In this document: one piece after another, positions 18,681 to 28,329 of the stretch | Numbering within the stretch: position 1 is the first letter of the stretch | Layout of the letters: every line of letters starts with the position of its first letter | Assembly (NCBI RefSeq): GCF_002975405.1 | Contig: NZ_PCPS01000001.1 | Location: 310,001 to 374,000 of the forward strand | Direction of reading: 5' to 3' | Source: Arthrobacter sp. MYb229 | GTDB lineage: Bacteria > Actinomycetota > Actinomycetes > Actinomycetales > Micrococcaceae | Length of the DNA: 64,000 nt | Position numbers and translations under genes: made by a program | Notes under the pieces: model-generated | The model's input: only the letters and a program-made list of their open reading frames with translations | What the model was told of the DNA's origin: nothing | Databases searched by the model: none

Positions 18681-20158
18681 GCGCTGCGCTCCAAGCTCGT
18701 TTCACTCAATGGCAGGACACCCGCAGCTGCGCGCGTGCTGCCGGAGTAATGGAGCACCCCAAAGGCTGGCGCAGCTTCGCCGGTGAGCTGATCGGTCAGC
18801 GAACGCCGGCCATCCGCACCCAGAATTTCAATGGAACCATGATCCAGAAGAACCTGGACGACTAGCTCGGTGGAGTCCTCTGGTAACGGCATGCGTTGGC
18901 TGGAAGCGTAGAGCTCATGCTCAACCTTGCCTGCGCCGCGGTGGTGCTGAATCAAAGTTGGTTCAACGGTCACTTCGCTGATCACGCTGTGATCTGCGCG
19001 GTGCAGGAGCAATCGTGCCTGTCCGGTGAAGTCAGCGGGGAGGCTCAGTTCCAAAAGTGCCGGGGTATTAAGCTCAATGCGCGTATCGCCGGTAAGCACC
19101 GCGCTGGTTCGTACAGGGGACTCGGGCAGGCCGCTAAGGCGTTGACGAATTTCAAAACCGCCGTCGCCAAGCTGCACCAAGTCCAGGGTGCGAGCTGCGC
19201 TCATGGAACCGCGCCAGCCGTCGTGGGGCAGATCGCGGGCGTAGTCCCAGTTGCTCATCCAAGCGATGATGGTTTGCTGGTCCACAGGCAGGCCGTGGAA
19301 ACTGACGCCCGCGTAGAAGTCGCGGCCCCAGTCCAGCCAGCTGCCCTGGCTTAGCTGCTCGAAGGCCAGGGAATCATGGGCTTCCTGCTGCTTGTCGGGG
19401 GTGAATGTGAAACCGTCAAATTCTCCCACGAAGTATTGGGTTCCGGAGCCACCTGCCACGCCGCCGGGATTCAGCGAAACGAGCAGGACCCACTTGAGCT
19501 GATCGTTGCCGGTGACCGGCAGCTGGATGAGGTCCGGGCATTCCCAGATGCCGGCGATGGCTGCTTGCGGGCCGAAGCTAGATGCCTCGGTCCAGTCGAT
19601 GAGGTTTTCCGAACGGTAGATCAGCACGCGGCGTTCGATGGCTTCTACTGCCACCATGACCCAGCACGAGCCCTGCGCGGATTCGTAGCGGAAGACCTTG
19701 GGATCACGGAAGTTCTTGGAACCACGGTCCAGTACCGGGTTCTGTGCGTACTTGGTGAAGGTTGCGCCACCGTCCAGCGAGTAGGCCAGCGCTTGGGACT
19801 GGTTGCTTTCGTCCTTGGCTGCCGCGGTGTACACCGCGATGATCGGCGCGGTGCTTCCGTCTCCGAGGCCGCTGGTGTTCTCCCGGTCCACAACGATGGA
19901 GCCGGAGAAGATGTCTGCGACATCCCCGTGCAGGATGGCGATGGGAAGTTCGGTCCAGTTCACCAGATCGGTGCTGACCGCGTGTCCCCAGGACATGTAG
20001 CCGTGGCCAACTCCGTTGGGGTTGTGCTGGAAGTACAGGTGGTATTGCTCGCCGTCAAAGAACAAACCGTTGGGATCATTGATCCAGTTTTTCTTGGGGG
20101 AGAAGTGAAGCTCTGGTCGCATGACCGCGAGTTGTTGTAGTTCGGGCAACGTCGTCAT
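18677..20158 (-). CDS. GH32 beta-fructofuranosidase (sucrose hydrolase)
   Basis: Glycoside hydrolase family 32, 493 residues, with no signal peptide, so cytosolic. The nucleophile Asp is in NWINDPNGLF (about residues 26-35). The transition-state stabiliser is FRDPK and the acid/base Glu is in WECPD. A C-terminal beta-sandwich follows from about residue 350. It is the first gene of an operon with fructokinase and permease, so the product fructose can be phosphorylated directly. A perfect palindrome lies 13 bp upstream (20171-20192). Confidence 0.92.
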   Translation of the reverse strand: MTTLPELQQLAVMRPELHFSPKKNWINDPNGLFFDGEQYHLYFQHNPNGVGHGYMSWGHAVSTDLVNWTELPIAILHGDVADIFSGSIVVDRENTSGLGDGSTAPIIAVYTAAAKDESNQSQALAYSLDGGATFTKYAQNPVLDRGSKNFRDPKVFRYESAQGSCWVMVAVEAIERRVLIYRSENLIDWTEASSFGPQAAIAGIWECPDLIQLPVTGNDQLKWVLLVSLNPGGVAGGSGTQYFVGEFDGFTFTPDKQQEAHDSLAFEQLSQGSWLDWGRDFYAGVSFHGLPVDQQTIIAWMSNWDYARDLPHDGWRGSMSAARTLDLVQLGDGGFEIRQRLSGLPESPVRTSAVLTGDTRIELNTPALLELSLPADFTGQARLLLHRADHSVISEVTVEPTLIQHHRGAGKVEHELYASSQRMPLPEDSTELVVQVLLDHGSIEILGADGRRSLTDQLTGEAAPAFGVLHYSGSTRAAAGVLPLSETSLERSA

Positions 20159-20170
20159 CCTTAATCAAGA

Positions 20171-20192
20171 TATGCTAAATGGATTTAGCATA
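20171..20192. promoter_or_regulatory. palindromic operator upstream of the GH32 operon
   Basis: A perfect inverted repeat: TATGCTAAAT, a GG spacer, then ATTTAGCATA. It lies 12 bp before the GH32 start on the minus strand and 79 bp before the divergent LacI gene. Position and symmetry are those of a LacI-family operator, and the neighbouring regulator at 20271 is the obvious candidate. On the minus strand its outer arm includes a possible -10, TATGCT, so binding would block the promoter. Confidence 0.75.
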
Positions 20193-20270
20193 AGACTGTA
20201 ACAGCGTCAGGACGTCGCTGCAATAGGCTAGGCTCGAATAATTGCAGGTACCCAGTCGCAAGAAGGACAC

Positions 20271-21299
20271 GTGAATACGCAAAAAGCCAAGCGGGTAACG
20301 ATAGCTGACGTCGCAGAAGCTTCAGGGATGTCAAGGGCCGCAGTCAGTTTGATCCTGAACAACAAGCCTGGGACCAGGCTTTCCGCAGAGGCCACCGAGA
20401 GGGTTCGCGCGGCAGCCAAGGAACTGGGTTACCGTCCAAATGCTGCCGCTCAGTCATTGCGCAGTGGCAAGACGCGAACCCTGGGACTGATTTCCGATCA
20501 GGTCACGGTCACACGTTTTGCTTCCGGCATGATCACCGGCATTCTTCGTGCAGCCGAGGAGCGCGGCCATACGGTGCTGATTGCAGAGACCTTTGGGAAA
20601 CCTGATCAGCTAGCTGAAGCCATCCAGCAGATGGCTCATCGGGACGTTGATGGTCTCATCCTTGGATTTATGGATTCACGGAAACGTGACTTAAAAATCC
20701 CAGCCACGGGCCTGCCTACCGTATTGGTCAATGGTCTTGATGACAGCCCCTGCACCGCGGTGCTGCCGAACGAGCTGGATTCCGGTGCCCGTGCGGTGCA
20801 CCGAGTTCTGGAAACCGGTGCTAAAAGCGTCGCGCTGATCGGAGCGCATCAAAATGCTGAGAATAACCCGGTGAGCTATCCGAGTATCACCCGCCGCTTC
20901 ACTTCGCTTCGCAACGCCTTGCAAGAATCGAAACTTGAAGTACTCGGCGAATGGGTTCTCGAAGACTGGAATCCCACCGATGGATATGCGGCAACCGCTC
21001 AAATGCTCACCGATGGGCACCCGCCTGATGCCGTCATCTGCGCGAATGACCGCGTGGCCATGGGCGTCTTCCAGGCATTGGCCGAACAAGGACTAGTTCC
21101 CGGCAAGGATCTTTCGGTTCTTTCCTTCGATGATGAGATCATCGCTAGCTATCTGCGTCCGCAACTGACATCGATCAGACTTCCTTATGAAGAAATGGGA
21201 GCGCTCGCCGTTGAGCTACTTCTTGATGGAAAGCTGGATCCTGTTGAACATCAGGTGGAAATGCCGCTGATTGAGCGCGATTCAATGAAGGCCCGCTGA
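20271..21299 (+). CDS. LacI-family repressor of the sucrose operon
   Basis: A 342-residue LacI/GalR regulator. The N-terminal helix-turn-helix has VTIADVAEASGMSRAAVSLILN (about residues 9-30) and a hinge with GYRPNAAAQSLRSG. A periplasmic-binding-like sensor domain follows, with the typical AVICANDRVAMGVFQAL. GTG 20271 is preceded by AAGGAC. It is divergent from the GH32-kinase-permease operon and probably represses it (CscR-like). The inducer, perhaps sucrose or fructose, is inferred. Confidence 0.88.
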   Translation: MNTQKAKRVTIADVAEASGMSRAAVSLILNNKPGTRLSAEATERVRAAAKELGYRPNAAAQSLRSGKTRTLGLISDQVTVTRFASGMITGILRAAEERGHTVLIAETFGKPDQLAEAIQQMAHRDVDGLILGFMDSRKRDLKIPATGLPTVLVNGLDDSPCTAVLPNELDSGARAVHRVLETGAKSVALIGAHQNAENNPVSYPSITRRFTSLRNALQESKLEVLGEWVLEDWNPTDGYAATAQMLTDGHPPDAVICANDRVAMGVFQALAEQGLVPGKDLSVLSFDDEIIASYLRPQLTSIRLPYEEMGALAVELLLDGKLDPVEHQVEMPLIERDSMKAR

Positions 21300-21694
21300 A
21301 CCAAAGCTGACCGAGCTTGGGAGCTAAATATTCTTAGGGCTCGAACTGCAGGGAAGTACCACAGTCTCCTAGCGTGACTCATGAAGCTTCCTTGCCGAGA
21401 GTCGAATTGACTAGCCTCTTCACCTTGCCTGATCATCAAATTCCTGGATACCCAGAATAGTTTCTGGGTAGCTCCGTGCGCCCAAATATCTTGCTGCGCG
21501 AGATGCCGGTTCTGTCGAAAGCGCGCGATCTTCGCAGAGATCTACATTTATGCGCAAATAAGAATTGACTGCTTGACACCCATAAGTGATGTGCGTTACC
21601 TTATTTCTCAGCGTAGTAACGCGCGTTACTGAATCGTGTTAGCAAATCTGCAATACGGCCAGTTTCGTATTGATCTCAAGGGGGAGGAGGGGAA
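21300..21694 (+). promoter_or_regulatory. promoter region with two LacI-type operators 30 bp apart
   Basis: AGTAACGCGCGTTACT (21615-21630) is a perfect 16-bp palindrome with a central CG. AGTGATGTGCGTTACC (21585-21600) matches it at 12 of 16 positions, exactly 30 bp upstream, about three helical turns. TTGACA (21573-21578) could be the -35, with TACCTT (21597-21602) as a weak -10 overlapped by the first site. GGGGGAGGAGGGG precedes the regulator start. The rest of the region shows no gene. Confidence 0.7.
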
Positions 21695-22720
21695 ATGACG
21701 CAGCAATCCGTGACCATGGCCGATGTCGCCAAGGCGGCCGGCGTGAGCCGAACAACCGTCTCATTTGTGCTCAATGGCCGGATGGAAGCAAATATCCCCG
21801 AAGCCACCAGAGAGAGAATCAACCAGACGGCGCGCATGCTGGGCTACCGCCCCAATGCGGCCGCACGAACACTGGCTAGCAAACGCAGCGCCTGGTTCGG
21901 TCTGGTGACCGAGATTGCTACATCGCCATTTGCTACCGACGTGATCAAGGGAGCACAACGCTCGGCATGGAAAGATGGAAACTTTCTGCTCATCGCACCC
22001 AGCGATGATGACCCCGGCATGGAAATGCTCGCGGTGGAGAAGCTCCTTGAACAACAAGTAGGCGGGCTGATCATTGCAACCACCTGGCACCGAGAAATCA
22101 TCGTGCCGGAGAATGCAAAATCGGTTCCCTGCGTTTTGGTCAACTGCTTCGACGCCGCCGGAGAATTTCCATCAATCGTCCCGGACGAAGTGGCAGGCGG
22201 TTACGCCGCAGCCGAAATCCTCGCACGGGCCGGACACACCAACATTGGCCATATCACTGTTGCCCAAGGAATCCCTGCTCAGATCGGGCGCCAAACCGGC
22301 ATGAAGCAGGCTCTGCGGGATCACGGAATTAGCCAGGAAGAGTCAAAGATTGTTGCCGGTGACGGTACCGCCGATAGCGGATATCACGGAACTCAAGAGT
22401 TACTGGCTCAACCAGATCCGCCGACCGCGATCTTTTGCGGTAATGACCGGATCGCCATGGGCGCCTATGACGCAATCAAGGAACTCGGTTTGCGAGTGGG
22501 GGAAGACATCTCAATCGTCGGATTTGATGATCAAGAGATTCTGGCACCACATATGCGACCAAAACTGACAACCATCGCTTTGCCCTTTGAAGAAATGGGT
22601 ATGGCAGGGGTGTCATTACTGAATCAAATGGTAGAGGGCTCACCGATTGAGAATCGCCAAATTACCATCGGCTGCCCTCCACGCATTCGTTCATCTGTGG
22701 CCATGCACGGCCAAAGATGA
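21695..22720 (+). CDS. LacI-family regulator of the fructan ABC/GH32 operon
   Basis: A 341-residue LacI/GalR regulator. The helix-turn-helix VTMADVAKAAGVSRTTVSFVLN is at about residues 5-26, followed by a hinge (GYRPNAAARTLASK) and a sensor domain with AIFCGNDRIAMGAYDAI. ATG 21695 follows a strong purine-rich ribosome site. Tandem palindromes upstream suggest autoregulation. The ABC importer operon starts 44 bp after its stop on the same strand with no separate promoter visible, so the regulator is probably the first gene of that operon. Confidence 0.87.
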   Translation: MTQQSVTMADVAKAAGVSRTTVSFVLNGRMEANIPEATRERINQTARMLGYRPNAAARTLASKRSAWFGLVTEIATSPFATDVIKGAQRSAWKDGNFLLIAPSDDDPGMEMLAVEKLLEQQVGGLIIATTWHREIIVPENAKSVPCVLVNCFDAAGEFPSIVPDEVAGGYAAAEILARAGHTNIGHITVAQGIPAQIGRQTGMKQALRDHGISQEESKIVAGDGTADSGYHGTQELLAQPDPPTAIFCGNDRIAMGAYDAIKELGLRVGEDISIVGFDDQEILAPHMRPKLTTIALPFEEMGMAGVSLLNQMVEGSPIENRQITIGCPPRIRSSVAMHGQR

Positions 22721-22764
22721 GCTTCCCCTCCGCTACACATCACATGAATGGATGAGGAACTTCC

Positions 22765-24441
22765 ATGATAGTCAAATACTTACGCCGCGCGCACCTTGCC
22801 GTGGCTGCGACCGCAGTGGTCGGCGCGCTCGCGCTGACCGGATGCGTCGCATCAAATCCAGGCGGAACCGAAGCTGACGGCGCAACAACCAGTTCAGCGT
22901 TCCTCACCATCCCGCGTGAAGACATGGGTACCTTCTCCAGGAATTTCAACCCGTTCTCGCCCAACGCCGCGCCAATGACCGGCCAGTCCATCTACGAGTC
23001 CATGCTGGTTTACAACCCTGCCGGCGGCGACACGGTGCCCTGGCTGGCCACCGACTGGGAAGCGGGCAGCGACGGCAAGTCGCTGACCTTCACTTTGCGT
23101 CAAGGAGTCAAGTTCTCCGACGGCACCGAGCTGACCTCCAAGGACGTGAAGCTTTCGGTGGAACTGCAGAAGGAACTGCTCGGCGGCTACGACTACCTGA
23201 AGTCCATCAAGACCCCGGATAAGACCACCGTGGAGTTCACCTTCAAGAAGGCCTTCGCTCCGGCACTGTACGAATTGGGACAGCAGGTCATAGTGCCTGC
23301 GCACATCTGGTCCAAGTTCGACAAGCCGGGCAACGAAGAGAACCCGACCCCGGTCGGCACCGGCCCGTACACCGAGATCGCCAACTTCCAGGCCCAGTCC
23401 TTCGACCTGCAAAAGAACCCGAACTACTGGCAGCCCGAGAAGCAGAAGCTTGGCGGCATCCGGATGCTCGCCTTCGCCGGCAACGACGGTGCCAACCTGG
23501 CCGCCATCTCCGGCGATGTCGACTGGACCCAGACCTACATGCCAGACATCCAGACCACCTATGTGGACAAGGATCCAGAGCATCGCCACTACTGGTTCCC
23601 AACCACAGGCTCCGAGATCAACTGGCAGCTGAACACCACCAAGGAAGAATTCTCCGACGTGCGGGTGCGCAAAGCACTAAGCATGGCCGTTGACCGTGAA
23701 CAGGCGGTCAAAGTTGGCATGAGTGACTACACCGTTCCGGCCGACTGCACCGGACTGTCGGGCAACTACGACCAGTGGCGTGATGCCTCGGTCGTAGAGA
23801 AATGCGACTGGACTAAGCGCGATCTTGAAGGCGCCAAGAAGTTGCTGGATGAAGCTGGCTACAAGGAAAACGCCCAAGGACAGCGCACCACCCCAGACGG
23901 TAAACCATTCACCTTCGACATCTCCGTGGGTTCAAGCTCCACTGACTGGCTGTCGGTAGCAAACATTATCGCGCAGAACCTTCAGGACGTGGGCATCAAG
24001 GCCACCGTTGATTCTCCCGACTGGGCCGCGGTGACCGCAGCCTACGAGACCGGTGAATTTGATACCGGCATCGTCTGGACTGCTAACGCTCCGACCCCGT
24101 ATCAGTACTACCTGAACCTGATGGGAAGCGAAAACGTCAAGCCGGTCGGCAAGCAGACCTTTGATAACTACCACCGCTTCAGCGACAAAAAAGCAGATGA
24201 CCTGCTGAACAAGTTTGTTGCTACCGGTGATGAAGGAGAGCAGAAGCAGGTCATCAATGACTTGCAGTCGCTGTATAGCGAACTAGCTCCGGTTGTGCCG
24301 TTGTTCCCTGGCCCGGAGTGGGGTGCCTACACCACCGAGAACTTTGTCGGTTGGCCCACCGAGGAAAACCCTTACGCGACTCTGAGCAACCGCGCACCGA
24401 CCACCGTGCTGGTGCTCACCAACCTAGAACCCGCGAAATAG
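22765..24441 (+). CDS. ABC importer substrate-binding lipoprotein, family 5
   Basis: A 558-residue extracytoplasmic solute-binding protein of the oligopeptide/nickel class (SBP_bac_5). The signal peptide ends in the lipobox LTGC with Cys27. The body shows GQSIYESMLVYN near the start and GDDLL-type C-terminal segments typical of the class. ATG 22765 has GAGGAAC upstream. Family 5 usually binds peptides, but some members bind oligosaccharides. The LacI regulator before it and a secreted GH32 enzyme at the operon end suggest a fructan-derived oligosaccharide. That substrate is inference. Confidence 0.88.
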   Translation: MIVKYLRRAHLAVAATAVVGALALTGCVASNPGGTEADGATTSSAFLTIPREDMGTFSRNFNPFSPNAAPMTGQSIYESMLVYNPAGGDTVPWLATDWEAGSDGKSLTFTLRQGVKFSDGTELTSKDVKLSVELQKELLGGYDYLKSIKTPDKTTVEFTFKKAFAPALYELGQQVIVPAHIWSKFDKPGNEENPTPVGTGPYTEIANFQAQSFDLQKNPNYWQPEKQKLGGIRMLAFAGNDGANLAAISGDVDWTQTYMPDIQTTYVDKDPEHRHYWFPTTGSEINWQLNTTKEEFSDVRVRKALSMAVDREQAVKVGMSDYTVPADCTGLSGNYDQWRDASVVEKCDWTKRDLEGAKKLLDEAGYKENAQGQRTTPDGKPFTFDISVGSSSTDWLSVANIIAQNLQDVGIKATVDSPDWAAVTAAYETGEFDTGIVWTANAPTPYQYYLNLMGSENVKPVGKQTFDNYHRFSDKKADDLLNKFVATGDEGEQKQVINDLQSLYSELAPVVPLFPGPEWGAYTTENFVGWPTEENPYATLSNRAPTTVLVLTNLEPAK

Positions 24442-24513
24442 CATCAAGCTCCCACGTGGTGGGCAGCCTCTGGCTGCCCACCACGACGCGATCTTTCGTG
24501 AAGGACACATATT

Positions 24514-25491
24514 ATGAGCTTCCTCTTCCGGCGTCTGGGCTTTTACCTGCTAGCCTTCTGGGCGTCCATCACCCTAAACTTTCTGCTGCCGCGGCTGATG
24601 CCCGGTGACCCGGTCACCCGCATGCTTTCCCGCTCGCAGCAACGCCTCGAACCACAGCAGGTCGACGCGCTACGCACCATGATGGGCGTAGACGGCGGCC
24701 CGCTCATCCCCGAATACTTCAGCTACCTTGGCCGCATCCTCACCGGCGATTTCGGCATGTCGATTTCCCGTTTCCCCACGCCAGTCGCCGAAGTTATCGC
24801 CTCTCAGCTGCCTTGGACCCTGCTGCTCGGTATCACCTCATTGGTGATCGCGGTGATCCTCGGCAACCTGCTGGGTATCCTGGCGGCCTGGCGCCGAGGC
24901 GGTTTCCTGGACTCGGTGGCTCCGCCACTGCTGGTATTCATCGGTTCCTTCCCGTACTTCTGGCTCGCCATGGGTGCGCTGTACATCTTTGGCATCAATA
25001 TGGGTGTCGCCCCGATGCGCCACGCCTTCTCCGTGGGGCTGGTCCCCGGATTCAACCTTGAATTCATTTTGGATGTGGCAGCTCACCTGTTCCTGCCGGC
25101 ACTAACTATTGTGCTGGTGTCCTTGGGCGGCTGGATGCTGGGCATGCGCAACACCATGATCGCAACCAACTCCGAGGATTACATCCTGATGGCCGAGGCC
25201 AAGGGCCTGCGCCCGCACCGCATCATGCTGAACTATGCCGCACGCAATGCCATGCTGCCCTCGGTGACAAGCATGGGTATGAGCATCGGGTTTATCGTCG
25301 GTGGAGCCTTGCTCACCGAAGTAGTGTTCGCCTACCCAGGCGTTGGCTACCAGCTGCTCGCTGCAGTCCAAGGCCTTGACTACCCCTTGATGCAGGGCAT
25401 GTTCCTGACCATTACCGCCGCGGTGCTGATCGCGAACTTCCTTGTAGACCTGGTCTACGTCCGACTTGACCCTCGTGTGCGGAAGGGCTGA
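24514..25491 (+). CDS. ABC importer permease, DppB type
   Basis: A 325-residue inner-membrane permease with six spans, of the DppB/OppB class. The N-terminal helix begins at residue 8, and the conserved EAA loop reads EAKGLRPHRIMLNYAARNAMLP. DPVTRM near residue 32 is typical of the subfamily. It pairs with the DppC-type permease starting 5 bp after its stop. The 72-bp gap before it carries a possible hairpin (CCACGTGGTGGG region) that may tune expression relative to the binding protein. Confidence 0.88.
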   Translation: MSFLFRRLGFYLLAFWASITLNFLLPRLMPGDPVTRMLSRSQQRLEPQQVDALRTMMGVDGGPLIPEYFSYLGRILTGDFGMSISRFPTPVAEVIASQLPWTLLLGITSLVIAVILGNLLGILAAWRRGGFLDSVAPPLLVFIGSFPYFWLAMGALYIFGINMGVAPMRHAFSVGLVPGFNLEFILDVAAHLFLPALTIVLVSLGGWMLGMRNTMIATNSEDYILMAEAKGLRPHRIMLNYAARNAMLPSVTSMGMSIGFIVGGALLTEVVFAYPGVGYQLLAAVQGLDYPLMQGMFLTITAAVLIANFLVDLVYVRLDPRVRKG

Positions 25492-25496
25492 ACCTC

Positions 25497-26471
25497 ATGA
25501 GCCAGATAACCACAGATTCCCTGACTTTGATTCCCGAGGACTCGGCGGCAGAAAGCGCCGCGGATCGCGCTCGGCTGGGCGCCACACGCCTGCTGCGAAC
25601 CTTGCTGCGCAATGGCAAGGCGGTGGCAGGGCTGAGCATCATTTTAGTGTTCATTGCGCTGGCCCTGCTGGCTCCGGTGTTCTTCCCGGGAGATCCGGCG
25701 CGCATCACCTCTGCCGGTGCCGCCGCTCCGAGTCTGGAACACTGGCTGGGCACCACCACCAAAGGCCAAGACGTCCTCGGTTTGACCTTGTGGGGCGCGC
25801 GCTCCTCGCTATTTGTCGGCTTTGCCGCCGGAATCTTGTCCACCGTGATCGGCGTGCTGATCGGATTGAGCGGCGCGTACTTCGGCCGTGGTCTGGACGA
25901 GGCGCTTTCGCTGGTGACCAATGTGTTCCTGCTGGTTCCGGGTCTGCCGTTGTTGGTCATCCTGGCAGCATTCATGCCGCCGGGCCTTGGAACGGTCATC
26001 GTGGTGCTGGTGATTACCGGTTGGGCCGGTAGTGCCCGCGTCATGCGTTCTCAAGCCATGTCCATTCGGGGCAAAGATTATGTGGCGGCCGCTCAGGTAT
26101 CCGGTGAACGTCCACTGCGCATTATGGTGCGCGAGATCTTGCCGAATATGGCCTCGGTGGTCATGACCACCCTGCTGGGCTGCATTATCGGTTCCATTGG
26201 TGCCCAGGCCGGACTCGAATTCCTGGGTCTGGGAGACGTCAACACGCTCTCCTGGGGCACCAACCTGTTCTGGGCTACCAGCGATGGTTCGCTGATGCTC
26301 GGCCAGTGGTGGATTTTTGTTCCATCGGGTCTGGCTATTGCGTTAGTGGCCTTCGCCTTGGCGTTGTGCAACTACGCGGTAGATGAGATTACCAACCCGC
26401 GCCTGCGCCGGCCTAAGCATGCAACGAAGAGCACCGCGGCGACCACCGTGGCGCGAAAGGAAGAAAAATGA
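25497..26471 (+). CDS. ABC importer permease, DppC type
   Basis: A 324-residue permease with an N-terminal OppC-type segment (first span about residues 42-62, ending in APVFFPGDP) and five further spans. The EAA loop is AAQVSGERPLRIMVREILPN. The ATG at 25497 follows the DppB-type gene by 5 bp, and its stop overlaps the next ATPase gene by 4 bp. It would form the membrane heterodimer with the preceding permease. Confidence 0.88.
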   Translation: MSQITTDSLTLIPEDSAAESAADRARLGATRLLRTLLRNGKAVAGLSIILVFIALALLAPVFFPGDPARITSAGAAAPSLEHWLGTTTKGQDVLGLTLWGARSSLFVGFAAGILSTVIGVLIGLSGAYFGRGLDEALSLVTNVFLLVPGLPLLVILAAFMPPGLGTVIVVLVITGWAGSARVMRSQAMSIRGKDYVAAAQVSGERPLRIMVREILPNMASVVMTTLLGCIIGSIGAQAGLEFLGLGDVNTLSWGTNLFWATSDGSLMLGQWWIFVPSGLAIALVAFALALCNYAVDEITNPRLRRPKHATKSTAATTVARKEEK

Positions 26472-27385
26472 GCGTCCCGGTATTGGAAGTCCAGGACCTG
26501 ACCGTCGAATACGTCAGCGACGAGCGTGCGGTCCGCGGTGCGGACCGGGTCAGCTTCACCATCCATTCTGGTGAGATCTTTGGCCTCGCGGGCGAGTCCG
26601 GCTGCGGCAAGTCCACGATCGCGAACTCGATCATGCGTCTGCTCAAGGACCCGGCGCGGATCAGCAACGGCAAAGTCCTCTTTGACGGCACGGACGTGCT
26701 GGGCATGGATGAGGCAGCGTTGCGTGCCTGGCGTTGGAATAACGTGGCCATGGTGTTCCAGTCGGCCATGAACTCCCTGAACCCGGTCACCCGTATCGGT
26801 GAGCAATTCATCGACGTGATCCGCACCCACCGTGGCGGTACCCGGGCGGCCGCGCTGCATCGCGCCCACGAACTGCTTAAGATGGTGCGCATTGATCCGG
26901 TACGGTTGCGCGCTTACCCGCACCAGCTGTCCGGAGGCCAGCGCCAACGCATTGTCATCGCCATGGCCTGTGCTTTGAACCCGCGGCTGTTGATCCTTGA
27001 TGAACCTACTACTGCGCTAGATGTGGTGGTGCAGCAGGAGATCTTGGAGCAGATCCGTGAACTGCAAAATGAACTTGGCTTCGCGATTTTGTTCATCACC
27101 CACGACATGTCGTTGATGCTTGAACTCTCTGACCGTATTGGCATCATGTATGGCGGTCGTATTGTGGAGCTAGCTCCGGCGACAACGCTGCGCCATGGTT
27201 CCCGGCACCCTTATACTCAAGCGCTGCTGGGAGCTTTCCCACCTCTGCATGGCCCACGGGTTAAGCTCACCGGGCTGGCCGAAGGCACCAAATTCACCAA
27301 CATCCAGGATCTGGAAGACACCGGTGAGGGCCATTGGGTGGCTCCCTCGGATCAGCCTGTGCTGTCGCAAGGAGAACTGCTATGA
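26468..27385 (+). CDS. ABC importer ATPase, DppD type
   Basis: A 305-residue ATPase. Walker A is GESGCGKST (about residues 41-49), the signature is LSGGQRQR, Walker B is LLILDEPTTALD and the H-loop is FITHDM. The C-terminal oligopeptide-type extension after HPYTQALLGAFP is present. It overlaps its neighbours by 4 bp on both sides (ATGA), so translation is coupled. Confidence 0.9.
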   Translation: MSVPVLEVQDLTVEYVSDERAVRGADRVSFTIHSGEIFGLAGESGCGKSTIANSIMRLLKDPARISNGKVLFDGTDVLGMDEAALRAWRWNNVAMVFQSAMNSLNPVTRIGEQFIDVIRTHRGGTRAAALHRAHELLKMVRIDPVRLRAYPHQLSGGQRQRIVIAMACALNPRLLILDEPTTALDVVVQQEILEQIRELQNELGFAILFITHDMSLMLELSDRIGIMYGGRIVELAPATTLRHGSRHPYTQALLGAFPPLHGPRVKLTGLAEGTKFTNIQDLEDTGEGHWVAPSDQPVLSQGELL

Positions 27386-28329
27386 CTTCAACTGCAATCC
27401 AGCGGACCGCAGTGGGCCCGGCCGTGCGAATCCGTTCGCTGAGCAAATCGTTCACCAGCTCCGCGTTGTTTAGTCGAAAGAAAATTCCTGCCTTGCGGGA
27501 TATCGATCTGGAGATGCAACGCGGGGAAATCGTGGCACTGGTGGGGGAATCGGGCTCCGGCAAGTCGACGCTGGCCCGTTGTCTTGCTCTGCTTGAAACT
27601 CCGGATTCCGGCGAGGTTCTAGTTAATGGAAAAGATATTGCGGGGCTGAAGGGGGCAGCGGTGCGCAAGTACCGCAGCGAAGTGCAGATGGTCTTCCAAG
27701 ACCCCTTCGGTTCGCTGAATCCTACCTTCCGCGTGGAGCATATATTAGAACGTGCCTTGGCTCTGCACCAGCCAGAAATTAAGTCAAAGCGCAGTGAAAT
27801 GGCAAAGCTGGTGAGTACCGTGGGCCTCAGCCCGGATGTGCTCTCGTCCTTCCCGCATGAGCTCTCTGGCGGACAGCGTCAGCGCATCGCGATTGCCCGA
27901 GTGCTGGCGGCCAAGCCGAGCATCATTCTGGCCGACGAACCGACCTCAATGCTAGACGTCTCGGTGCGCATTGGTGTGTTGAACCTGCTGCATAAGCTGC
28001 GTGACGAGCATGGGATCACCATCTTGTACGTCACCCACGATCTGGCTTCGGCCCGTTATCTCTCGGACCGAATTGCCGTGCTCAACGAGGGGCGAATCGT
28101 GGAATCAGGAGAATCCGTGCAACTGCTGGATCACCCGAGCCATCCATATACTCAACTGCTCGTGGGTGCGGTGCCTGACCCTGACCGAGACAGTAGCTTC
28201 GACGCACCAAAGCGCGCGGCCCTGCGCGAACAAATCCAGCGCTGGTCCACCAGCGCCAACCTGCAAAAGCACATTATCGATGAATCAAGCCAGCACTGGG
28301 TGCTGGCGGACGAAAGCGAAATGACATGA
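27382..28329 (+). CDS. ABC importer ATPase, DppF type
   Basis: A 315-residue ATPase. Walker A is GESGSGKST, the Q-loop is QMVFQDPFGSLNP, the signature is LSGGQRQR and Walker B is IILADEPTSMLD. The frame is open back to 27334, but AAGGAG (27369-27374) and the ATGA overlap with the preceding gene fix the start at 27382. It forms the second nucleotide-binding subunit with the DppD-type gene. Confidence 0.9.
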   Translation: MTSTAIQRTAVGPAVRIRSLSKSFTSSALFSRKKIPALRDIDLEMQRGEIVALVGESGSGKSTLARCLALLETPDSGEVLVNGKDIAGLKGAAVRKYRSEVQMVFQDPFGSLNPTFRVEHILERALALHQPEIKSKRSEMAKLVSTVGLSPDVLSSFPHELSGGQRQRIAIARVLAAKPSIILADEPTSMLDVSVRIGVLNLLHKLRDEHGITILYVTHDLASARYLSDRIAVLNEGRIVESGESVQLLDHPSHPYTQLLVGAVPDPDRDSSFDAPKRAALREQIQRWSTSANLQKHIIDESSQHWVLADESEMT

